Below, piece by piece: positions 1 to 7,381 of a stretch of DNA of 37,309 nucleotides (position 1 is its first letter; each line of letters opens with the position of its first letter). The translations under genes were made by a program, and so were the position numbers. This DNA is from an uncultured bacterium (GTDB lineage Bacteria > Planctomycetota > Phycisphaerae > Phycisphaerales > UBA1924), in contig CAJXXI010000003.1 in NCBI GenBank assembly GCA_913062615.1, positions 1 through 37,309 of the forward strand, in the 5' to 3' direction. Under the pieces are notes generated by a model, which saw only the letters and a list, made by a program, of their open reading frames with translations, made no database searches and had not been told where the DNA came from.

Positions 1-2
1 TA

Positions 3-347
3 CGATACGAACAACTTTACCGCCCAATAGCGAAAGTTGTTGGCACCAAGCACAACTCCAAAGACCCTGAAAATGTCGCCTACCACCAAGCCTACGGCAA
101 CGCGGTCGGTCGGCTCATGGCGCGATTGCACGAACGAGCAACCGCCAATCCCGACGCGGTCGTGCGCGGGCCGATGCGCGATACCCACGCGGGGATCGCA
201 TCGGTATGGGTGGATGACGAATCACTCGAAGAGCTCAATGATCTCCTCGCTCGGATATGGGAGATGTGCAACACATCCCAACCGGGCGAGAACAAACGCC
301 TGGTGAATATAGGAATCCTGCTCGCGACAGACCGTCGAAAAGATTAA
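3..347 (+). CDS. C-terminal part of a probable transcriptional regulator (5' end outside window)
   Basis: Frame is open from the window edge (RYEQLYRPIAKVVGTKHNSKDPENVAYHQAYGNAVGRLMARLHERA...ATDRRKD*) and is followed by an intrinsic terminator. The family call is a weak guess from overall look. Confidence 0.55.
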   Translation, partial: RYEQLYRPIAKVVGTKHNSKDPENVAYHQAYGNAVGRLMARLHERATANPDAVVRGPMRDTHAGIASVWVDDESLEELNDLLARIWEMCNTSQPGENKRLVNIGILLATDRRKD

Positions 348-374
348 GCAAACAGAGTGTACAAGCCAGAAGAA

Positions 375-408
375 AAAACACCAGCCCCGAAAGGCTGGTG
401 TTTTATTT
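375..408. terminator. Bidirectional intrinsic terminator between convergent genes
   Basis: Perfect 12-bp stem aaaacaccagcc / ggctggtgtttt (375-386 / 393-404) with loop ccgaaa, A-tract on the left and T-rich on the right, between a + gene ending at 347 and a - gene ending at 432. Confidence 0.9.
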
Positions 409-431
409 GATAGAACAATGAAGACTCGTGT

Positions 432-2315
432 TTATGGACAACCCGCAGCGAAGGCAGCGAGAAATGCTGACACATCGAAGAAGTTGTACAATCCATCACC
501 AGTGAAGTCCGCAATCGGATCGTTGGCAGCGAACGCACCAAGGAATGCACTCACATCAAAGAAGTTGAGCATCATGTCGCCGGTGAGATCGGCAGGGCAC
601 GCGGAAGGGAAGATCAATGTATCCACATCCATCTCAACAATCGGGCTCATGCCTGTCAAGACCCACTGGTCATAGATGACCTGCCCTTTATTGTCAGTGA
701 CATTTTCGTCACGGAGGAACTCGATGTATTCCTTGCTCGTTGACTGGTAGTACACACGGACAGTTGCCTTGGTCGCGCCCGCGGGGACGATGTACTGGGT
801 GTCGTCCCAATAGTCGCCATCGGTATAACTGTACGCGACGGGTTCGGACCCGATGAGCTCGAAGTTGGCGTTGGTGAACCCGCGTGGCGGGATACGGTTG
901 TCTTTGTAGCGGACATTGCTGAGCACGAAGTGGAAGTTTGGTCCTGCAGGCACGCCGGTGGCGTCTGATACCGCTTGGTCAGGGCCGAGCTTCGCTTCGT
1001 AGACCTTGGTGTCTGCGGTGATGAGCAGTGCGGTGTTGCTGTCGTATGCACCGAGCTCGCTTACGAGGGCATCCTTGGCATCGAAGAACTGGACATTGAT
1101 CCACATCCGCCGCCCTTCGGGATACCCGGACGGGAGCTTGTGCCCGGTCTGGTTGATGATGCGGACATTGAGATCCGACCCGACCATCGAGAGCTCCATG
1201 TCTGATGCATCGCGGAGCATTTCTTCGGTGCGGCTGACGGATTGTTCGACGAGCTCGGGGAGCAGCCCGGTGACGAAGTCGTTGGTTTCGATATTGCGGA
1301 TCGCGTTGAGCACCCAGTTGTTGCCGCCGTTGAAAGAATGGGTGGAGGCGTCCGGGCGATTTTCTTCGAATCGGCACGCCTGGACATCTGCCTCGGGCAT
1401 ATGACAATCTTGGCAGGTCGAAACCCCGGTGAGTGTGGTTTCGTACCGATCACCGATCTCGATTGGGCCTTGGGCAAAGTCGCTCATCAGCCATTCTGAG
1501 TAGGTGCGTTCGACCGGGAATGTGTCGTAGACATTGTTGGTTTCGTGAGGCGTATCCATGTCGTTGAGGGCGTATGTGCCGTCGGGTTGACGGGTGAACA
1601 CCGGGTTGGACACATCGTGACAGGCAGCACACATCTCCGAGGTCTGATGGAACGGCGATTGTTCCCACTCATGATAAAAGAAATCCGGACCTTCGTCGTA
1701 TGGCCCGCGTCTGCGGTCGAGTGGATCAACGACAAACGCTCCAGAGTGAACCTGTGAAGGCGTTGGGACATCTGGGCCGAGTGTGTTGAGAATCGCAACA
1801 TCAACAAATGGTGAGATGCCGGGTTTGTAATCGGGATCGACCATCCGGTGGCATGCATTACACGAGACACCCTGTTTATCGACATCGTTGAGCGCAGAGC
1901 CGTCGGTTGGTGTTGATCGCCCTTCGAGCCATCCGCCGGGGGTGTGACACCGCAAACACAGATCGCCAGCGAACGCCGCGTCTTGATTGGCGATGGTCAT
2001 CGCAGCAAGGAACAAGGGATCGCGCATCGCTTGGCCCATCATCGAGGCGGACCACGTTGAATACTGATCGTGTGCTGGATCAAAGAACCCGTGACAGCTT
2101 GCGCAGGTTTCTGCGCCAGCGATTGGATCAGTGAGCATGCCGGGCTGAGTGCCGGGCAGGACATAGTCGTTGAGCGTTGTTGGCACCTGGGTCTTCGGAT
2201 CGCCCGCGTAAGAAGCCGAGACAAACCCAGCAATCAGCCCGAGTCCAATAATATAACCGCTTGCGCGTGAACGTTTTATGTGCTTCAGGGTGCCGATACA
2301 AAAACCACCTTGCAT
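432..2315 (-). CDS. Secreted multihaem (5x CxxCH) cytochrome c with C-terminal dockerin-like GC-type module
   Basis: CASCH, CLRCH, CNACH, CAACH and CQDCH motifs; signal-like N-terminus; C-terminus CPADLTGDMMLNFFDVSAFLGAFAANDPIADFTGDGLYNFFDVSAFLAAFAAGCP*. The ATG at 2315 is preferred over 2342 because ggagaag lies upstream on the minus strand. Confidence 0.9.
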   Translation of the reverse strand: MQGGFCIGTLKHIKRSRASGYIIGLGLIAGFVSASYAGDPKTQVPTTLNDYVLPGTQPGMLTDPIAGAETCASCHGFFDPAHDQYSTWSASMMGQAMRDPLFLAAMTIANQDAAFAGDLCLRCHTPGGWLEGRSTPTDGSALNDVDKQGVSCNACHRMVDPDYKPGISPFVDVAILNTLGPDVPTPSQVHSGAFVVDPLDRRRGPYDEGPDFFYHEWEQSPFHQTSEMCAACHDVSNPVFTRQPDGTYALNDMDTPHETNNVYDTFPVERTYSEWLMSDFAQGPIEIGDRYETTLTGVSTCQDCHMPEADVQACRFEENRPDASTHSFNGGNNWVLNAIRNIETNDFVTGLLPELVEQSVSRTEEMLRDASDMELSMVGSDLNVRIINQTGHKLPSGYPEGRRMWINVQFFDAKDALVSELGAYDSNTALLITADTKVYEAKLGPDQAVSDATGVPAGPNFHFVLSNVRYKDNRIPPRGFTNANFELIGSEPVAYSYTDGDYWDDTQYIVPAGATKATVRVYYQSTSKEYIEFLRDENVTDNKGQVIYDQWVLTGMSPIVEMDVDTLIFPSACPADLTGDMMLNFFDVSAFLGAFAANDPIADFTGDGLYNFFDVSAFLAAFAAGCP

Positions 2316-2519
2316 AACTCTTCTCCGTCGATTATGAACCAAAGCTCGTGAGTTCGATGTGGAACCACATCTATGAGTTCGATTCTTTCCGAATCGGTAA
2401 AGAGTTGCAAGAACTATCTAGAAATAAGGGAAATTCATCCGGAATTCCTCGTTATTTCGGTACTTCAACCCAGTGAGTATTTCGGACAAGCAGGTCGTGT
2501 TTGTTTGTTCGCTTTGCGT

Positions 2520-3602
2520 TTATGGGCACCCCTCAGAGAATGCCTGGAGGAAGAGCGAGATGTCGAAAAAATTGAACAGCCCGTCGCTGTTAAAATCGGC
2601 AGCCTGGCCCATCGCAGCGAACGCGTTTAAGAACGCGCTGACATCGAAAAAGTCCAAGTTCCCATCGCCATTGAGATCCGCAGCACACACACTCTTGGTG
2701 CCGGTTGCCGAGATGGTCAATCCGATGGTTGCATTGAATGTGATCGTTTCTGGCACCAGGGTAAAGATCACCGACGCGGTGTCGGTGCCGAAGGTCGGCA
2801 GCTCAAGAGGAATCGGAGGCAATGTTGCCCCCTCGATGGGGACATCAAGGGTGATTGGTTCGGGCGCGATATCGATTGTAATCAAAAGCGTGCCATCGAC
2901 AAGTGTTTCGATCTGCCCGGCGATCGGAAGCACAACCGGGAGCGCATCGATCGGGGTGCTCGTTGGGTCTTGACCCGGAAGCGAAGCGTTGATCTCCATA
3001 TCGAGCTGCCCGGTGATGAGCATCGCGATGTCGAAGATGTTTGGATCATCGGTTGGCGAGAGCGTGCCCGCGCCGATCGCGGCTTGGGTGAGCACCGCTT
3101 GGGTGATGCCTCCGATTTGTCCCAACGGAAGCGTGATGGGCAATCCTCCGGGGTACAGGAACGAGGGGTTGATCGTGTGGAATGTGCCATAGAGCATGGT
3201 GACCGACAGATCGGTCCCGCCCTCTTGACCGTTGAGCAGGTCGATCACCAAGCCGTCGATCTCGACGAGCCCGAGATCAAAGTCGGGTGTGATCACGAAC
3301 GATCCAGCCGGGTTCGTATCGAGCAACGTATCGACCGCGGTCGAAAGCGATGTATCGATTGGGTTATTGCCCGAGCCGCCGAACAATCCGGGGATTGTCT
3401 TTGTGCCCGCGGGGTTTGTGTCAGCGTCATAATCGCCGATCAATGTGCCCAAAGAATCAAACACCATCGAGGCATCAAGGCTCGCCGAGCTCGACTTCGT
3501 ATCGACATTGCTGTCGAAGCTCTGTGCCCATGCGTTCGAACTGAGCACGACAGCGGGGATAAAGCCAGCCGACATGATTTGGCGGAGTGATCTGTTCTTC
3601 AT
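2520..3602 (-). CDS. Secreted protein of unknown function with C-terminal dockerin-like GC-type module
   Basis: Signal peptide-like MKNRSLRQIMSAGFIPAVVLSSNAWAQ; C-terminus CAADLNGDGNLDFFDVSAFLNAFAAMGQAADFNSDGLFNFFDISLFLQAFSEGCP*. Confidence 0.85.
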   Translation of the reverse strand: MKNRSLRQIMSAGFIPAVVLSSNAWAQSFDSNVDTKSSSASLDASMVFDSLGTLIGDYDADTNPAGTKTIPGLFGGSGNNPIDTSLSTAVDTLLDTNPAGSFVITPDFDLGLVEIDGLVIDLLNGQEGGTDLSVTMLYGTFHTINPSFLYPGGLPITLPLGQIGGITQAVLTQAAIGAGTLSPTDDPNIFDIAMLITGQLDMEINASLPGQDPTSTPIDALPVVLPIAGQIETLVDGTLLITIDIAPEPITLDVPIEGATLPPIPLELPTFGTDTASVIFTLVPETITFNATIGLTISATGTKSVCAADLNGDGNLDFFDVSAFLNAFAAMGQAADFNSDGLFNFFDISLFLQAFSEGCP

Positions 3603-3644
3603 ATAGTGGTCTCTCTCTTTAAACTAAAAAATGTGTATATATTT

Positions 3645-4475
3645 TTATGGGCACCCGGCAGCGAATGCTGCGAGGAATGCGCTGACATCAAAGAAGTTGT
3701 ACAACCCGTCGCCGTTTATATCCGCAGCCGGGTCCATCGCAGCAAACGCGCCGAGGAACGCGCTGACATCAAAGAAGTTCAACTCGCCGTCGCCATTGAG
3801 GTCTGCTTCGCATCCGGGGACAGTGCCAACAGCGACAATCGTTGCGGTGCCCGTGGTGGTGACCGTTCCGAGCTCGTTTCCATTCGAATCAATCAAAGGC
3901 AGGGTTGAATCAATGGGCAGCGTAGACGAAACAGTGATGGTGTCGCCATCGACCAACACACTGCCTGAGAACGCTGACCCGACCGAGCCTTGCTCGCCGA
4001 GATCGACAAGCTCTGAGCCCGAGCCGACGAGAAGGATGTCGTAGTTCACTTCGAGCAGCCCGCCGAGATCAGTCAAGACTTCTGTGAACACAAACGATCC
4101 CCCAGCAACAGGCACCGGGCCCGTCGGTGTTCCGGGCAGTGCATAGAACACGGTGCCATCGTTCAACGCCGCGTTTGCGGAGCCAAAGAATCCGAACGAC
4201 CAGTTATAATGCATCGGCTGATCGATAACGACCACCATGTCAACAAGGGTGATGCTTGACGGATTCCCCGCGTCATCAAAGTCCATCACAAGCGTGCCCG
4301 AGAGCGAGCTCGAGTCGGTGTCCGAGTCGTTGGCAATGCCAACATCAACCGTGATCGACAGGTCGAGCGATGACTGTGCCGGGTCAACCACGAGATCAAT
4401 CGGGGTGCCGATGGTCAGTGTCGATGTCATACAAAGGACACCAGCCCATGTCAAAGCATGTGAATGCGTATTCAT
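3645..4475 (-). CDS. Secreted protein of unknown function with C-terminal dockerin-like GC-type module
   Basis: Short hydrophobic N-terminus; strong SD (ggagggg) before the ATG; C-terminus CEADLNGDGELNFFDVSAFLGAFAAMDPAADINGDGLYNFFDVSAFLAAFAAGCP*. Confidence 0.85.
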   Translation of the reverse strand: MNTHSHALTWAGVLCMTSTLTIGTPIDLVVDPAQSSLDLSITVDVGIANDSDTDSSSLSGTLVMDFDDAGNPSSITLVDMVVVIDQPMHYNWSFGFFGSANAALNDGTVFYALPGTPTGPVPVAGGSFVFTEVLTDLGGLLEVNYDILLVGSGSELVDLGEQGSVGSAFSGSVLVDGDTITVSSTLPIDSTLPLIDSNGNELGTVTTTGTATIVAVGTVPGCEADLNGDGELNFFDVSAFLGAFAAMDPAADINGDGLYNFFDVSAFLAAFAAGCP

Positions 4476-4531
4476 ATTTTCCCCTCCAAGAGAAACGAAA
4501 TGTATAAAGCCCGTGCGGGAGATGCAAAATC

Positions 4532-4559
4532 GGGTTCGACCAAGGTATTGATCGAACCC
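4532..4559 (-). terminator. Candidate intrinsic terminator downstream of the PQQ dehydrogenase gene
   Basis: Inverted repeat gggttcga (4532-4539) / tcgaaccc (4552-4559). On the minus strand it is followed by gattttg. It lies just 3' of the gene ending at 4586. Confidence 0.55.
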
Positions 4560-4585
4560 AGAAAAAGTTCGTCAGTGCGAATCAG

Positions 4586-5962
4586 TTATGGACATCCAGC
4601 GCTGTAAGCAGCGAGGAAGGCGGAAACATCAAAGAAGTTAAAGTTTCCGTCGCCAGTAAAATCCGCAATCGGGTCATTCGAAGAGAACGCTGCGAGGAAC
4701 GCGGAGATATCAAAGAAGTTGAGCTCGCCGTTTCCATCAAGGTCTGCCGGGCATGGGTTTTCACATGCGTCGGGGATGCCGTTGTCGTTGTCGTCGGTTG
4801 GGTTGATGTTGATGATTTTGAACACTTGACCAGAGAATACATCTGAGGTGTAGAGTTCGCCGTCTTCGCCTTCGCCGAAGGATGCGAGCCCGAATCCGAA
4901 GTTGAACTCGGTGTTGCGAGCGTAGCCGTTGGACGCATCAAGTGTCCAGACGGATCCGCCACAGTAATCACCAAAGAAGTAGAGTCCTTGGTATTCTTCA
5001 CCGAGTTCACACCCGCGATAGACGTATCCACCGGTGACCGAACAGTTGCCCCCCGAGTGGTTGTAGACATGCTGAGGATCGGTCCAGCCCGTTGCGCTGC
5101 ATGATGAGAACCCAACGAGCCCTTCGCGACAGCGCCAGCCGTAGTTCACACCACCGGTGTTGCCGATGTTGTGGTTGATTTCTTCCCAAGCGCTCTGCCC
5201 GACATCAGCGATCCACATATCGCCGGTATCGCGGTCGAAGCTTGTGCGCCATGCGTTGCGCAGGCCGTAGTGCCAGATTGATTCGATTGCGCCAGCGGTA
5301 CCCACGAATGGGTTGTCTGCGGGGATCTCATAGTTCTGGTTTGGATCTGCCGGGAAGTCGTCGCCGCCATCGATATCGATACGGTGAATCTTGCCGAGCA
5401 TCTGGTTGAGTCGACTCGCGCGGTTGCCTGGGTCGCCGCCCGAGCCGCCATCGCCCGCGGAGATGTAGAGGTAGCCATCAGGGCCGAAGTCGATCCAGCC
5501 GCCGTTGTGGTTTGAGAATGGCTGATCGTAGAACATAATGATCCGAGCGGTGCCCGGGTCAGCGATGTTTGGATTGCCAGCAGAGACCTGGTACTCTGCG
5601 ATGCGTGTGTCGCCCCCGGAGCCGGTGTAGTTCACATAGAACTTGCCTTCGCCAGAAGCGCCGTCGGTTGCGTAGTCAGGATGGAACGCAAGCCCGAGGA
5701 GCCCTTGTTCGTTGCCGCCGCTGTCGCCACCGACGACGGTGCCATCGATATCCATGAACTTCGTTGGAAGAAGGTTGCCGGCCGCATCGATGATGCGGAT
5801 AGCGCCTTCTTGTTCGAGTACAAACAATCGTCCTGAGCCATCACCTGCGTTGGTGATGAATACTGGGCGGTCGATGCCGTTGACGACTTGTTGGGTTGTA
5901 AGCTGAGCACTGGCAGCTGTTCCGGTCGCGGCCAAAAGGCACGCACAAAGTACACGATTCAT
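4586..5962 (-). CDS. PQQ-dependent sugar dehydrogenase (glucose/sorbosone dehydrogenase-like) with C-terminal dockerin-like GC-type module
   Basis: GRLFVLEQEGAIRIID, GLLGLAFHPDY, FGPDGYLYISAGDGGSGGDPGNRASRLNQMLGKIHRID and NEQG/IWHYGLRNAWR motifs; SD aggagag; C-terminus CPADLDGNGELNFFDISAFLAAFSSNDPIADFTGDGNFNFFDVSAFLAAYSAGCP*. Confidence 0.93.
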   Translation of the reverse strand: MNRVLCACLLAATGTAASAQLTTQQVVNGIDRPVFITNAGDGSGRLFVLEQEGAIRIIDAAGNLLPTKFMDIDGTVVGGDSGGNEQGLLGLAFHPDYATDGASGEGKFYVNYTGSGGDTRIAEYQVSAGNPNIADPGTARIIMFYDQPFSNHNGGWIDFGPDGYLYISAGDGGSGGDPGNRASRLNQMLGKIHRIDIDGGDDFPADPNQNYEIPADNPFVGTAGAIESIWHYGLRNAWRTSFDRDTGDMWIADVGQSAWEEINHNIGNTGGVNYGWRCREGLVGFSSCSATGWTDPQHVYNHSGGNCSVTGGYVYRGCELGEEYQGLYFFGDYCGGSVWTLDASNGYARNTEFNFGFGLASFGEGEDGELYTSDVFSGQVFKIININPTDDNDNGIPDACENPCPADLDGNGELNFFDISAFLAAFSSNDPIADFTGDGNFNFFDVSAFLAAYSAGCP

Positions 5963-6184
5963 ATTCTTCTCTCCTGATCCGTTGATGATGGGTCGCCCAC
6001 CTCGGCGACGACACCATATTGGTCACTTGTTGGTTTCATGTTGACAAAAGCTGTCTGGTCGAAAAACGCCGGTTCAATGGGCGAATGCCCGTGATATATT
6101 ATTCGTCTCAATTCCAGTCCGGGTTGCCCGCAAGCCTGATATCGGCATCACAATTCACCCAAACAAAGCCCTTTAGCGATTCAA

Positions 6185-7195
6185 TTACGGACATCCTGCC
6201 GCGTATGCCTGCAAGAAGACCGAAATATCAAAGAAGTTAAACACCCCGTCGGCTTGTAAATCGGCACTCGGGTTCATCGCATTGAACGCCCCCAAGAACG
6301 CCGAGACATCGAAGAAGTCCAGGTTCCCGTCGCCAGTAAAATCGGCGATACAGATCGACGCACAATCAGCAGAGCCCGGCCCAAACCATGTGCCACCAAC
6401 AAGATCGCAAGTCGCCAGATCAAACTGCACGCACTGCTCGGTTGCCGGGATAAAACACGCGCCGAAGCAAACGACATCAACACACGCCGAGCCCGGCCCG
6501 TTCCACACGCCGTCCAATGCGATCGCGTCTTCTTCGGTCAATCCCTCCATGCACGACCCATCGGGCAAGCACACAGCGCCGAGCGCATTGGCGTTGTCAC
6601 AATCGATCACCGCACGGATCACCCAGTCGCCTGATACGCCGAGCGCACAGGAGTTGGTCCATGTCGAGCCGTTGACCTTGACCGTGTTTTTGCCGCCTTG
6701 GCATCCAGAATCCGACACGATCGAAGGCAATGTTGGATCAGTATGGTTGGATGTCAAGAACTTGAGCGAGACTACAAACTCTTCGCCAGCCGTGACCGGG
6801 ATCGAGATCGGGATAGTCTGGTTCTCATCTTTATAGCGATATTCGTTGAGCCCGCCGTCGGTCAGCACCGGCCCGCTGAACGAATCCTTCACCGCACCGG
6901 GGTTTGGGAAGTTGCCCGCTTCATACACAATAATCTCGTCTTGCAATGATTGAGCGCTCGCACCGCTCAATGACCGCCAGAAGATTTGGATCGCGACAAT
7001 GTTGCCATCACACGGGCTCGTCAGCCAAACGGCCGCTTCTTCGCCCGCAGCAAAGCACGGGCAGATCGCGACGGTGCCGCCGTCGACGAGCGAGTCATTC
7101 TGAACAGATACTTCATCAGCCAATATCGGCGAAGACCACGCAGCTGACAAAAGCAAAGCCGCGCCCGCAGCTGCGCGGAGTTTAAGTTGGAACAT
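6185..7195 (-). CDS. Secreted Cys-rich protein with C-terminal dockerin-like GC-type module
   Basis: Signal peptide MFQLKLRAAAGAALLLSAAWSSPILA with SD ggaggag; two Cys-rich repeats (GAVCLPDGSCMEGLTEEDAIALDGVWNGPGSACVDVVC and GACFIPATEQCVQFDLATCDLVGGTWFGPGSADCASIC); C-terminal dockerin-like module ending AAGCP*. Start moved from 7261 to 7195. Confidence 0.85.
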   Translation of the reverse strand: MFQLKLRAAAGAALLLSAAWSSPILADEVSVQNDSLVDGGTVAICPCFAAGEEAAVWLTSPCDGNIVAIQIFWRSLSGASAQSLQDEIIVYEAGNFPNPGAVKDSFSGPVLTDGGLNEYRYKDENQTIPISIPVTAGEEFVVSLKFLTSNHTDPTLPSIVSDSGCQGGKNTVKVNGSTWTNSCALGVSGDWVIRAVIDCDNANALGAVCLPDGSCMEGLTEEDAIALDGVWNGPGSACVDVVCFGACFIPATEQCVQFDLATCDLVGGTWFGPGSADCASICIADFTGDGNLDFFDVSAFLGAFNAMNPSADLQADGVFNFFDISVFLQAYAAGCP

Positions 7196-7283
7196 CGATT
7201 TCTCCTCCTGTTTCACACCAAGATACAAACACCGTCCCGATGCTGGATACGAGTGTACCACAAGATGCTCAAATACGAAGAAA

Positions 7284-7306
7284 AATCCCCCAAGTACCGG
7301 GGGATT
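7284..7306 (-). terminator. Intrinsic terminator of the MauG-like gene
   Basis: aatccccc (7284-7291), loop aagtacc, gggggatt (7299-7306). On the minus strand the stem is followed by a T-run. A second stem (tgcccg/cgggca, 7328-7347) lies between it and the CDS end at 7382. Confidence 0.8.
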
Positions 7307-7381
7307 CGATCATGCCTTGAGCAAGAATGCCCGGATATTATCGGGCAAAGTCTGTTCTTTTCATCTTTCGCTCGATCAGGT

